A stretch of 30,708 nt of DNA from Christensenella sp. UBA5893 (GTDB taxonomy: Bacteria; Bacillota; Clostridia; Christensenellales; UBA1242). Positions within the stretch are counted from its first letter, which is position 1, and each line of letters starts with the position of its first letter. The position numbers and the translations under genes are program-made. The DNA is taken from contig DJER01000036.1 of the NCBI GenBank assembly GCA_002431905.1, forward strand, positions 1-30,708. Reading direction: 5' to 3'. The notes beneath the pieces were generated by a model. The model saw nothing but the letters and a program-made list of their open reading frames with translations, was not told the origin of the DNA and did no database searches. This document shows, piece after piece, positions 7,475 through 14,983 of this stretch.

Positions 7475-7885
7475 CTATTGTAACTTTTCTGCAAGTGTGC
7501 TTAAAGTTATAAAATCTTCTTGTGTAAGTTTGCCCAAATGCACTTTTTTGGCTTTATTAAAAGCGCTTAATATTTCTTTTGAAAGCATATGCCCTTTATC
7601 AGTTAATGTTATTTTGTATTTCTTTATGGTTTTGCCCAATTTTTTTACATAGCCTTCTTTTTTCAGTTTCTTTACAACTCTTGTTGTTATTGCACCATCG
7701 TTATCTACATTTGCATTTAGTTCTTTTATTGTCATATCGCCATAGCAAGATAGAGCCATGATATAAACAGCATGTTGCATTGAAATATCATATGGCAAAA
7801 GGTATTCATTTATTTCTTCTGTAATCTTTTTTAATTTTATCCTGTATGTTAAAAACATATCGCAAATTTTTTCGTATGTTAGCAT
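7475..7885 (-). CDS. MarR-like winged-helix transcriptional regulator
   Basis: The 136 residues have the MarR layout: N-terminal dimerisation helices, then a winged helix-turn-helix with MTIKELNANVDNDGAITTRVVKKLKKEGYVKK split over about residues 50-82, and a C-terminal helix. AAAGGG lies close to the start. It is the first gene of the unit with sepF, lspA and rluD (nine bases to sepF), and is divergent from the DUF5698-type gene at 8033 across a 147-base AT-rich gap, so both are candidate targets. The ligand and DNA site are unknown. A weak TTGATT-17-TAACAT promoter lies in front of it. Confidence 0.85.
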   Translation of the reverse strand: MLTYEKICDMFLTYRIKLKKITEEINEYLLPYDISMQHAVYIMALSCYGDMTIKELNANVDNDGAITTRVVKKLKKEGYVKKLGKTIKKYKITLTDKGHMLSKEILSAFNKAKKVHLGKLTQEDFITLSTLAEKLQ

Positions 7886-7973
7886 AATTTCCCTTTTTGT
7901 CTAATGTTATCACAAAACAATAGAAAAATCAAAAAAATATATTAAAAAATAAATAAAAAACGAACAAAACCCC

Positions 7974-8002
7974 TTGAAATTTGCAAAAAAGTGTGATAAT
8001 AT
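7974..8002 (+). promoter_or_regulatory. Promoter for the DUF5698-type gene
   Basis: TTGAAA (7974-7979), a 17-base spacer and TAATAT (7997-8002) precede the gene at 8033. An alternative -10, GATAAT, is at 7995-8000 with a 15-base spacer. Confidence 0.5.
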
Positions 8003-8032
8003 GTCCGCTCGTATAAATTAAAAGGAGTAGAT

Positions 8033-8518
8033 ATGAACCAATTATTATTTATTGGATTGTTTGTTTTATGTCAACTTGTGAATGTTATTTTGGCAACAAT
8101 AAAGAGTGTTGTCACAATAAAAGGTACAAAAATTGTTGCATCAATTTTTAGTGCAGTAAACTATGGGTTCAACACATTTATCATAAAAGCAATTGCAGAT
8201 GTTGAATTGTATGTTGCAGTTATTGTAACAGTTATATGCAATCTTGTTGGAGTTTATGTTGGACTTTGGATAACTGAAAAATTGAGAAAAGAACAACTTT
8301 GGAAAATAACTGTAACAGTTCCAACTGAAAACTTGGCAGATTTTAAAAAAGACCTTAAAGATAATGACATAGATTTTATTGCTTATGAAACAAGCTGGAA
8401 AGATTACAAAGTTGTTGATGTCTTCTCAAAGCACAAATCGACAAGCAAAGTTATTAAAGACATTTTCAAACATTACGACGTAAAATACACAATCAGCGCA
8501 AACAGTGCAAGATTATAG
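8033..8518 (+). CDS. DUF5698 / UPF0316-type membrane protein
   Basis: The 161-residue protein has an N-terminal membrane half with three segments (about 3-25, 33-55 and 58-80), containing ILATIKSVVTIKG, typical of the UPF0316 group. The soluble C-terminal half, about residues 90-155, has an alternating strand-helix pattern (WKITVTVPTENLADFKKDL) like small DUF2179 ligand-binding domains. Its molecular function is not known. AAGGAG gives a clear start. It is monocistronic, with its own promoter and a strong terminator, and divergent from the MarR regulator. Confidence 0.8.
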   Translation: MNQLLFIGLFVLCQLVNVILATIKSVVTIKGTKIVASIFSAVNYGFNTFIIKAIADVELYVAVIVTVICNLVGVYVGLWITEKLRKEQLWKITVTVPTENLADFKKDLKDNDIDFIAYETSWKDYKVVDVFSKHKSTSKVIKDIFKHYDVKYTISANSARL

Positions 8519-8556
8519 AAAATAGCAACCAACAAAAATTGATTGCTATTTTTTTA
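8519..8556 (+). terminator. Terminator after the DUF5698-type gene
   Basis: AAAATAGCAA (8519-8528) pairs with TTGCTATTTT (8543-8552), followed by further T. It begins directly after the stop codon. Confidence 0.85.
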
Positions 8557-8565
8557 TAAAAGCAG

Positions 8566-8594
8566 TTGCAATAAAAAAATTTTTATGATATTAT
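8566..8594 (+). promoter_or_regulatory. tRNA-Leu promoter
   Basis: TTGCAA (8566-8571), a 17-base spacer and TATTAT (8589-8594) lie 16 bases before the mature tRNA 5' end. Confidence 0.6.
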
Positions 8595-8610
8595 ACATAG
8601 GACTTAATAA

Positions 8611-8696
8611 GCCGATGTGGCGAAATGGTAGACGCACAAGACTCAAAATCTTGCGAGGGCAACTTCATGACGGTTCGAGTCCGTCCATCGGCACCA
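8611..8696 (+). tRNA. tRNA-Leu, anticodon CAA
   Basis: The acceptor arms GCCGATG (8611-8617) and CATCGGC (8686-8692) pair fully, followed by A and an encoded CCA. The anticodon stem CAAGA/TCTTG encloses the loop CTCAAAA, giving anticodon CAA at 8644-8646, which reads UUG. A long variable arm (about 8654-8668) marks it as a class II tRNA, as expected for leucine. The T arm is GACGG/CCGTC with TTCGAGT. It has its own promoter and terminator. Confidence 0.96.
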
Positions 8697-8700
8697 AACT

Positions 8701-8732
8701 AAAATGCAATAGGTTTCCCTATTGTATTTTTT
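8701..8732 (+). terminator. Terminator after tRNA-Leu
   Basis: AAAATGCAATAGG (8701-8713) pairs with CCTATTGTATTTT (8718-8730) with one G-U, and further T follow. On the other strand it overlaps the stop codon of the HD-GYP gene and may also stop that transcript, although the T-run there is short. Confidence 0.85.
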
Positions 8733-9333
8733 CATTATCTACATTTATAAAAGTGTCTTTTGCCAAGTCAACATAAAACTTATCTAGTTCACCAACATTT
8801 ACCCAATTATCCAAAATTTTGTCTATTGTGCTACCTGCAAGTCTTGGCCTGTATGACCTTTGCATAGATAGTGCACTTGTCAAATCACAAATTTGCAAAA
8901 TTCTATCTAACTTTGTGATTTCATCACCTTTTAGACCTTGTGGGTAACCGGTTCTATTAAGTTTTTCATGATGATGATATGCAATTTTAAAGATATCATC
9001 ATCAACCTTTCCTTCAAGATATTTCTTTGTGCCCGCAATATGTCCGAGTCTGATTTGTGTTAAATCTTCAGGTGTGCATTTTGGTTTTTCAAGTAAATTA
9101 ATATCTAGGTCAATTTTTCCAACATCATGCATAAGCCCTGCTGTGTAAAGTTTTATCAAATCTTGTTTGTTTAATTTTAACTTTGTTCCCAAAACAAGTG
9201 CTTTGTTTGCAACATCAACACTATGAGTATATGTTTCCATGGAAAAGTTCTTTATTTTTTCAAGCATACCCAAAACATACTCTTTACAATCATCTTTTAT
9301 ATATTCATTTTTTATACTATAATCATTATCCAT
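8719..9333 (-). CDS. HD-GYP-like phosphohydrolase domain protein
   Basis: This single-domain protein of 204 residues has the HD-GYP order: HDVGK at about residue 69, HIAGTKKYL, HHHEK, then GYPQGLKGDEI. HD-GYP enzymes hydrolyse cyclic di-GMP or related dinucleotides using a di- or tri-metal site. The expected HHExxDGxGYP is altered to HHHEKLNRTGYP, losing the conserved Asp, so substrate or activity may differ. There is no sensor, receiver or membrane segment. ATG 9333 is preferred; an in-frame TTG at 9342 also has GTGAG close by. Its promoter is a perfect consensus. The stop codon is inside the tRNA terminator hairpin. Confidence 0.85.
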   Translation of the reverse strand: MDNDYSIKNEYIKDDCKEYVLGMLEKIKNFSMETYTHSVDVANKALVLGTKLKLNKQDLIKLYTAGLMHDVGKIDLDINLLEKPKCTPEDLTQIRLGHIAGTKKYLEGKVDDDIFKIAYHHHEKLNRTGYPQGLKGDEITKLDRILQICDLTSALSMQRSYRPRLAGSTIDKILDNWVNVGELDKFYVDLAKDTFINVDNEKIQ

Positions 9334-9371
9334 ATTTATCAATTACTCACAATATTTTCATTTATAAGATC

Positions 9372-9400
9372 ATTATAATTTAGTGTATTTGACTTGTCAA
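9372..9400 (-). promoter_or_regulatory. Perfect consensus promoter of the HD-GYP gene
   Basis: TTGACA (9400-9395), a 17-base spacer and TATAAT (9377-9372) match the sigma-A consensus at all twelve positions. The start at about 9365 leaves a leader of about 30 bases. It lies just after the leuS stop codon. Confidence 0.88.
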
Positions 9401-9408
9401 TACTTGGA

Positions 9409-11829
9409 CTATAAAATTATATTGATAATTTTTCCCGGAATAAATATAACTTTCTTTGGAGTGCTTAAATCATATGATACAAATCTTGAATCTGTTTTGA
9501 TTTTTTCAAGCATTTGTTCTTGATTAACATTTCTTGAAACCAAAATTGTCCCTTTCATCTTTCCATTTATTTGGACTGGAAAATTGATTTCATCCTTAAA
9601 TGTTTTTGCCTCATCATATTCTGGAAATTTTTCATCAAGAATATCTGCCTTGAACACTCTTTCATATATTTCACTTGTAATATGTGGTGCAAGTGGATTT
9701 AACACAATCAAGAATTGTCGTAATTCTTCTTTTGTTATGAACCCATCTTCCTTTATTTTCTTTATAAAAATCATACAAGCAGAAATTGCTGTGTTAAGTT
9801 TAAGGTTTTCATAGTCATCACTTACTTTTTTAATTAAAGCATTAAGTTCAACTTCGTGTTCTTTTGAAACGCCATCACCATTTATCATATCTTGCAACTT
9901 CCAAACTTTATCCAAGAAAGAAACAATGCCTTCAATTCCAGCAAAAGTCCACATACAGTTATCTTCATATCCTGCCAAAAAGTGCAAGTGCATTCTTGCA
10001 ACATCTGCACCATACTTATCAATAACTTCAAGTGGAGAAACGCCATTTACTGACGATTTGCTCATTTTTTTACCTTCACTATCTAAAATGAGTCCACTTC
10101 CCATTTTCCTTACAAATGGATCACGAGTTGGGACTGCACCAATCTCATACAAGAAATTTTGCCAAAAAAATGCATACAAAACGTGTCTTGTGATATGTTC
10201 AGTTCCACCAGTATAACAGTCAACACTTCCCCAGTACTTCAATTTGTCAAAATCTGCTAATTTTTCGTTATTGTGTGGGTCGCAATATCTAAGCCAATAC
10301 CATGATGACCCTGCCCAGTTTGGCATTGTATCAGTTTCTCTTCTTGCCTTTCCACCACACTTTGGGCAAGTTGTGTTTACAAAACTATCAATTTTTGAAA
10401 GTGGTGAATCGCCTTTTTCATTTGGTAAATAATCATCAGTTTCTGGAAGCATCAATGGCAAATCTTTTTCATTAAGTGGAACAACTCCACATTTGTCACA
10501 AAATACAACTGGGAATGGTTCTCCCCAATATCTTTGACGATTGAATGGCCAATCTTGCATTTTATAATTGATAACTTTTTTACCATAACCTTTATTTATA
10601 ACCATTTCAGCAATTTTCTTTTTTGCTTCACGAACAGGAAGACCTGAAAACTCGCCAGAATTAAGCATCTTGCTGTTCTTTTCCAAGTATTCCAACTTTT
10701 CTACAGCATTTTTTGAAACATCGCCTTCAATTACCTGAATTTTTGGGATATTGAATAGTTCGGCAAACTCATAATCTCTTTGGTCATGGCTTGGAACTGC
10801 CATAACTGCACCTGTACCATATCCACATAGTACAAAATCAGCAAGATAAACTGGAACTTTTGCTTTTGTTACAGGGTTTATTGCATAAACACCTTTAAGT
10901 TCGCAACCAGTTTTGTTCTTAACTTGACTAATACGGTCAAATTCACTCTTGAGTGCTGTCTTTTCTTGATATTCTTTCACCTGCTCAATATTTTTTATAT
11001 TTTTTGCTAATTTTTCAACCAAATCATGTTCTGGTGCAAGAACAACAAATGTTATTCCATAAACCGTTTCAATGCAAGTTGTGAAAATTTTTAAATCTTC
11101 AATCTTATTGTTATCATCATCAACCAAATCAAGATTTAGTTCAATCCCTTCACTTTTCCCTATCCAGTTGCGTTGGGCTTCCTTTAAGTTTTCTGCCATT
11201 TCAATACGGTCAACATTGCCAAGCAATTTGTCGGCATATTCACGCATTTTTAAGAACCAAACATCACGATTTACTTGCAGCACATCACTGCCACAACGAT
11301 CACACTTTCCGCCTTGGCTATCTTCATTTGAAAGTACAGTTTCACATTTTGGGCAAAAGTTTACATAACCTTTTTTCTTGTATGCTTTACCATTTTTGAG
11401 AAGTTGCAAAAATATCCATTGTGTCCATTTGTAATAATCTGGGTCACTTGTGCAAAAGCTACGAGAATAATCAAAAGATAGACCAATCTTTTTTGATTGT
11501 TCCATTGCATTTTTCATTCCATCTTCAACAAACTTTCTTGGGTTTATTCCTCTTTTTATTGCAGCATTTTCTGCAGGAAGACCAAAAGAATCGCCCCCAA
11601 TTGGGAACAAAACGTTATAACCTTTTAACCTTTTGTATCTTGCAAGTGCATCAGCTGGGACTGTTCCCTTAAGGTGTCCCATATGAAGATTTCCACTAAT
11701 ATTAAAAAATTCATACAAAACATAATATTTGGGCTTTGTTGGATGAAAATCAACTGCTTTTAATCTTTCATCAGTTGCCCACCTATCCTGCCATTTTTTC
11801 TCTATTGATTTAAAATCATAAACTGCCAT
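9409..11829 (-). CDS. leuS: Leucine--tRNA ligase
   Basis: LeuRS charges tRNA-Leu, including the tRNA at 8611. The 806 residues match bacterial LeuRS. The HIGH motif appears as HMGH (NISGNLHMGHLKG, about residues 43-55) and the KMSKS loop as GKKMSKS. The editing domain lies in between, with GTGAVMAVPSHDQRD. Cysteine pairs (CPKC...CDRC and CDKC...CPKC) suggest zinc-binding knuckles. The start has GGAG 11 bases upstream. It is monocistronic, with its own extended -10 promoter. No T-box fits in its short leader, in contrast to ileS. Confidence 0.97.
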   Translation of the reverse strand: MAVYDFKSIEKKWQDRWATDERLKAVDFHPTKPKYYVLYEFFNISGNLHMGHLKGTVPADALARYKRLKGYNVLFPIGGDSFGLPAENAAIKRGINPRKFVEDGMKNAMEQSKKIGLSFDYSRSFCTSDPDYYKWTQWIFLQLLKNGKAYKKKGYVNFCPKCETVLSNEDSQGGKCDRCGSDVLQVNRDVWFLKMREYADKLLGNVDRIEMAENLKEAQRNWIGKSEGIELNLDLVDDDNNKIEDLKIFTTCIETVYGITFVVLAPEHDLVEKLAKNIKNIEQVKEYQEKTALKSEFDRISQVKNKTGCELKGVYAINPVTKAKVPVYLADFVLCGYGTGAVMAVPSHDQRDYEFAELFNIPKIQVIEGDVSKNAVEKLEYLEKNSKMLNSGEFSGLPVREAKKKIAEMVINKGYGKKVINYKMQDWPFNRQRYWGEPFPVVFCDKCGVVPLNEKDLPLMLPETDDYLPNEKGDSPLSKIDSFVNTTCPKCGGKARRETDTMPNWAGSSWYWLRYCDPHNNEKLADFDKLKYWGSVDCYTGGTEHITRHVLYAFFWQNFLYEIGAVPTRDPFVRKMGSGLILDSEGKKMSKSSVNGVSPLEVIDKYGADVARMHLHFLAGYEDNCMWTFAGIEGIVSFLDKVWKLQDMINGDGVSKEHEVELNALIKKVSDDYENLKLNTAISACMIFIKKIKEDGFITKEELRQFLIVLNPLAPHITSEIYERVFKADILDEKFPEYDEAKTFKDEINFPVQINGKMKGTILVSRNVNQEQMLEKIKTDSRFVSYDLSTPKKVIFIPGKIINIIL

Positions 11830-11855
11830 AAATTATTACTCCATAAAATCAAGTT

Positions 11856-11884
11856 ATTTTAACATACAAAAAAAATTTATGCAA
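11856..11884 (-). promoter_or_regulatory. leuS promoter
   Basis: TTGCAT (11884-11879), a 17-base spacer ending in TGT and TAAAAT (11861-11856) form an extended -10 promoter about 27 bases before the start codon. Confidence 0.6.
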
Positions 11885-11920
11885 TTAAATATATAACACA
11901 AGTGTCAACAATTTTTGCAT

Positions 11921-11947
11921 AAAAAAATCTCACGACCATAGTGAGAT
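11921..11947 (-). terminator. Terminator of the lipoprotein gene
   Basis: ATCTCAC (11947-11941) and GTGAGAT (11933-11927) pair around a seven-base loop, followed on the minus strand by a run of seven T and then ATGCAAAAAT. It starts just after the stop at 11952. Confidence 0.88.
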
Positions 11948-11951
11948 ATTT

Positions 11952-12746
11952 TTAGTTTGGATAATAGTCAAAGATAAATGATATATTGTAACTAAAATTA
12001 TTATTTCCCGCATTGATACCATCCAAGGAATAAATAATTTGTCCGAATTCATTTTGTCCACTTTGAACCAAATTTGCATTTGTTTGTTTTTCAGTTATAC
12101 TGATGACAGATTTTTTTGTTTCAAGATAAACTTGTTCACTTGACGCAAATGAATAGCAAGCATCAACACTAAACATAATCATAAATTTTGTTCCTGTGTT
12201 AACTGACAAATCATTATTGAATTTTATTTCATTATTTTTGTTCTTTATGGCATAAACAGGAGAAGTTAATGTTTGCAAATCATCACCATCAACTGAAATA
12301 TTTATTTGATTAATTTTTAAACAATGTTCACCGGTCGAATTTTTGAATAAATAATTTTCTTGAACACTTGCAATACTAGTTGGCATTATATTGATTTTTG
12401 AAAGACTTAAAGTTCCATTAAGATTTTCAATTTTTGTTGCCTCAAAAATAATTCCACTTTGAGATTTTGTTAACGTTACACTTTTGGGCGAGAAAATGTA
12501 TCCCGATTTTTCCGCAAAAATTGTTACTGAATTTGAATATTCTTCAAAAGAGAAATTCCCGTCAGCAGATGTTGAACAAAAATTTTTTGTATTGGAACGA
12601 ATAGATACCCCATCTAATGGAGTGTTATCAAAATATACTGCACCAGAAATTTCCAATTTTGTTTTTGCAGGTTCATAGTCACACGCAAAAAAAGTAAAAA
12701 TTGAAAAAATCAAAAGCATTAAACAAAATACTCTTTTAAATTTCAT
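11952..12746 (-). CDS. Putative lipoprotein with carboxypeptidase-regulatory-like domain
   Basis: The 264-residue protein starts MKFKRV and has a hydrophobic signal segment ending in FTFFAC, a plausible lipobox with the acylated Cys near residue 22. LspA and the lipid transferase would process it. About residues 30-105 (ISGAVYFDNTPLDGVSIRS...GNFSFEEY...FSPKSVTL) look like a prealbumin-like carboxypeptidase-regulatory beta-sandwich, a surface adhesion or stalk fold. The C-terminal half is beta-rich and unrecognised. The upstream sequence in the same frame begins at TTG and lacks support, so the ATG at 12746 is chosen, although no Shine-Dalgarno is obvious. It is probably an exposed lipoprotein of unknown role. 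Confidence 0.75.
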   Translation of the reverse strand: MKFKRVFCLMLLIFSIFTFFACDYEPAKTKLEISGAVYFDNTPLDGVSIRSNTKNFCSTSADGNFSFEEYSNSVTIFAEKSGYIFSPKSVTLTKSQSGIIFEATKIENLNGTLSLSKINIMPTSIASVQENYLFKNSTGEHCLKINQINISVDGDDLQTLTSPVYAIKNKNNEIKFNNDLSVNTGTKFMIMFSVDACYSFASSEQVYLETKKSVISITEKQTNANLVQSGQNEFGQIIYSLDGINAGNNNFSYNISFIFDYYPN

Positions 12747-12875
12747 CGTTAGTAGTTTATACTTTTTGAAAAAAATAATCAAATAATTTTATAACAATTC
12801 AAAAAACATCATCGTGAAAAATGTCACTTTTTGATTTAGACTTATTGTTTCATTTTTTATCTGCAACTATATTTG

Positions 12876-12893
12876 GTTGAATAATTGTTCAAC
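12876..12893. repeat. 18-bp palindrome overlapping the subtilase stop codon
   Basis: GTTGAATAATTGTTCAAC is an inverted repeat with a single imperfect pair. It overlaps the stop codon of the S8 protease. A nearly identical palindrome is at 14932-14951, at the other end of the locus. No T-run follows on the minus strand, so it is not a classic terminator. A binding site or element boundary is possible. Confidence 0.6.
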
Positions 12894-14013
12894 TTATATT
12901 GGGATAGCCCATACCTTCCTGATTAAAATTATGGACAATACCCTTGCAACATCTTAAAATCATTTGCTTAATTTGGTCAGGTTTTAGATTTGGATATTTT
13001 TCAACAATGAGTGTGCATATCCCCGCAATCATTGGAGTGGCAACGCTTGTGCCTGAAAGCGTTGTATAAGAATTGTTAAGTGAACAACTGACAATATCTA
13101 CACTTGGAGCAACCAAATCTGGTTTTATTTTGTTAAATGCCGGCCCACGAGAAGAAAAATCAGCAATTTCAAAAAAGTTCTCATAAAAACTCTCGCCTAT
13201 TCTATTATCATTAAACCCGCCAACAGTGATAATTTTGGGACTTATCCCCGGACTTTTTATAGTTTCATACTTTGGCCCACTATTGCCCGCAGCAGCAACA
13301 ACAACTATACCACTATTCCAAAGTTTTTCTGCGCCACGCATTATTGGATCATTTATTCCTATCGGTTCACTTCCAAAACTCATACATACAACTTTTATAT
13401 TAAATTTTTTTGCATTTTTGTATACCCATTCCATTGCATCAAGTATTGTCAATGCATTTGCTTCGCCATTATCATCTAATGCTTTTAATGAAATAATATT
13501 GCAATTTGGTGCGAATCCACGATATTTTTTATGAGAGATTAGTCCATTACCAGCAAGAACACCACTAACAAATGTTCCATGGCCATTGTCATCATAATTA
13601 GTTTTTTTACCATTTACAAGGTCAATGAACTTTATTATTCTATTTTTTCCAATAACAAAATCAAAATGAGAGCAAATGCCTGTGTCAATTATTGCAACAT
13701 TTATTCCTGTTCCATAATATTTTACATTTTCTGTACCTAAAATCTTTCTTGAAACATTTGTAAGTGCCAACACTTTTACATCACCATATATGTATTTTAC
13801 AAAAGGTAATCTTTCGATATTAAAAATTTCATTCTTTTTTGCTTTTAGTGCCAGAATATTTAAAAATTTGTAACTTTTTTCTACTTTTAAGCCGTTTTTT
13901 TGTAAATAATCATTAGCAAAGGCAAAATTATTTACTTCCACCAAACAGTCAAATAATTTATTATCACTTGACATAATTGCAACTTTTTTGAATTTTTCAT
14001 CAATTTTTCTCAT
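12889..14013 (-). CDS. S8 subtilisin-like serine protease without signal peptide
   Basis: The subtilase triad is complete: Asp110 (AIIDTG), His145 (NGHGTFVSG) and Ser323 (GTSVATP), with the oxyanion Asn at 244 (AAGNSGP). About residues 20-85 look like an I9-type inhibitory propeptide. There is no signal peptide or membrane segment, so it should act in the cytoplasm, or in the spore or mother-cell compartment, resembling AprX/Isp-type intracellular subtilases. The 374-residue length fits that group with no extra C-terminal domain. It starts eight bases after the 91-residue gene, has no clear Shine-Dalgarno and is probably coupled to that gene. Its substrate is unknown. Confidence 0.92.
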   Translation of the reverse strand: MRKIDEKFKKVAIMSSDNKLFDCLVEVNNFAFANDYLQKNGLKVEKSYKFLNILALKAKKNEIFNIERLPFVKYIYGDVKVLALTNVSRKILGTENVKYYGTGINVAIIDTGICSHFDFVIGKNRIIKFIDLVNGKKTNYDDNGHGTFVSGVLAGNGLISHKKYRGFAPNCNIISLKALDDNGEANALTILDAMEWVYKNAKKFNIKVVCMSFGSEPIGINDPIMRGAEKLWNSGIVVVAAAGNSGPKYETIKSPGISPKIITVGGFNDNRIGESFYENFFEIADFSSRGPAFNKIKPDLVAPSVDIVSCSLNNSYTTLSGTSVATPMIAGICTLIVEKYPNLKPDQIKQMILRCCKGIVHNFNQEGMGYPNIS

Positions 14014-14021
14014 ATATTATT

Positions 14022-14297
14022 TTATTTAATTTTTTCTAATATTGACAACATATTTTTTTGTTGCTCACCATTAAGATATGGCATAATTTGAGATATTGTA
14101 TTTTTTATTTTTTCATAATCAAATGTTCCTTCATTTTTTTGTTTTTCAATATTGTTAAACAATTCGCTAGTTAAGTCATTTTGATTAAAATTTTTATATT
14201 TTTCATATAAATTTTCAATATTTTCTTTTTTTTGTTGTGTATTTTTGTTTATTTTTTTATTTTTCTTATCTTCACACTTATACTCACTTAACTTCAT
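14022..14297 (-). CDS. Small charged helical protein, partner of the S8 protease
   Basis: The 91-residue product is lysine- and asparagine-rich and predicted to be helical. The N-terminal third is a Lys-rich polar stretch, and the C-terminal part (YEKYKNFNQNDLTSELFNNI, then ISQIMPYLNGEQQKNMLSIL) looks like a compact folded unit of a type I have seen in small Clostridia proteins, without a named function. The chosen ATG has AGGAG nine bases upstream; the longer open frame upstream runs into the divergent gene. It precedes the S8 protease gene with eight bases between, so it may be a substrate, adaptor or inhibitor. That is inference from position. Confidence 0.75.
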   Translation of the reverse strand: MKLSEYKCEDKKNKKINKNTQQKKENIENLYEKYKNFNQNDLTSELFNNIEKQKNEGTFDYEKIKNTISQIMPYLNGEQQKNMLSILEKIK

Positions 14298-14309
14298 AAA
14301 AACTCCTAT

Positions 14310-14338
14310 CACATTTATACATATGCAAACATATAATA
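14310..14338 (+). promoter_or_regulatory. Candidate sporulation-type (sigma-K-like) promoter
   Basis: CACA (14310-14313), a 16-base spacer and CATATAATA (14330-14338) match the mACa / CATAnnnTA pattern known for sigma-K promoters of Bacillus. The start would fall near 14345, just before GGAG of the 92-residue gene. The same stretch contains TATAAT, so a sigma-A promoter without a good -35 box is the alternative. Confidence 0.4.
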
Positions 14339-14356
14339 AATAGTGCTGGAGAATAT

Positions 14357-14635
14357 ATGGAAAATTACATTTTTCAAAATCCATACCCAAGTGTTGGACA
14401 AATAAGCAATGTTGATAATTCACAACAAAACAATCAAAATAGTTTGCTAAATAAAATTTTGCCTCTTTTAATCTCTGGCAAAAATTTAACGGAAATATTA
14501 CCAAGTATATTAGGAAATAACCCACTTGCAAGTACATTATTAAGCAGTTTGTCTAACAAGCAAACTGAGAAACAAAAGATATCTACCACAAAGACTAGCA
14601 AAATCGATATGAAAGGATATGTCAAAATTGATTAA
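14357..14635 (+). CDS. Small Asn/Gln/Leu-rich protein, unknown
   Basis: This 92-residue protein has a tyrosine- and proline-bearing N-terminus (MENYIFQNPYPSVGQ), an Asn/Gln-rich stretch at about 20-30, an amphipathic leucine-rich section (LLNKILPLLISGKNLTEILP and on to about residue 66), and a Lys/Thr-rich tail. There is no signal peptide or catalytic motif. GGAG stands at good distance from the ATG. It is divergent from the 91-residue gene by 59 bases and followed by the Pro/Cys-rich gene. The composition would fit a spore coat or other assembled structural protein, but this is only inference. Confidence 0.7.
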   Translation: MENYIFQNPYPSVGQISNVDNSQQNNQNSLLNKILPLLISGKNLTEILPSILGNNPLASTLLSSLSNKQTEKQKISTTKTSKIDMKGYVKID

Positions 14636-14676
14636 CTTTTATAATTATCTCAACATAAAATGCTATGGAGAGAATT

Positions 14677-14925
14677 ATGAAAGATTTTCAAAACTATACT
14701 GAATCACCATATTTTGATATGAAAAACCCATTTGGTTATGATAGTAACTGTGGGTGCAACCCATGCAATAGACCGCCAATACCAAATTGCAACAGACCAA
14801 TAAGACCGCCACACAGACCACCCGAGAATTGTTTTCCCCCACAACCATGTTTTGAAAGTAATGATGATTACGATGAACTATTGTACCTATTAACCGGAAT
14901 TTTGATTGGACGAAAGTTTAAATAA
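14677..14925 (+). CDS. Small Pro/Cys-rich protein, possible coat-type protein
   Basis: The 82-residue protein has a central segment (about 25-60) dense in Cys, Pro, Asn and Arg, with CGCNPC, PPIPNC, RPPHRPP and FPPQPC. It ends with an acidic patch and a short helical tail (LLYLLTGILIGRKFK). There is no signal peptide. Six cysteines without an export signal point to disulfide or metal cross-linking inside a cell, as in spore coat or crust proteins, though no family is recognised. ATG 14677 has GGAG at seven bases; the upstream ATG at 14665 overlaps that site. A second weaker CATAAAATG element (14654-14662), with AACT 16 bases upstream, precedes it. Confidence 0.7.
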   Translation: MKDFQNYTESPYFDMKNPFGYDSNCGCNPCNRPPIPNCNRPIRPPHRPPENCFPPQPCFESNDDYDELLYLLTGILIGRKFK

Positions 14926-14931
14926 TTTATA

Positions 14932-14951
14932 AGTTGAATAATTATTCAACT
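14932..14951. repeat. 20-bp perfect palindrome after the Pro/Cys-rich gene
   Basis: AGTTGAATAATTATTCAACT is perfectly self-complementary, and differs by one base from the 18-bp palindrome at 12876. It lies six bases after the stop codon. Followed on the plus strand by TATATTTTTAAATT, it could act as a weak terminator, but the near-identical copy at the other end of the locus suggests a shared site. Confidence 0.65.
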
Positions 14952-14983
14952 ATATTTTTAAATTATTTATAATATTTTTGCAT

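Noticed and set aside
11830..11951. A T-box leader for leuS
   Set aside because: The gap is only about 120 bases, partly taken by the preceding terminator, and no Stem I or UGGN motif is seen.
14932..14951. The 20-bp palindrome as the main terminator of the Pro/Cys gene
   Set aside because: The following T-run is broken and a strong bidirectional terminator lies 30 bases on; the twin at 12876 has no T-run.
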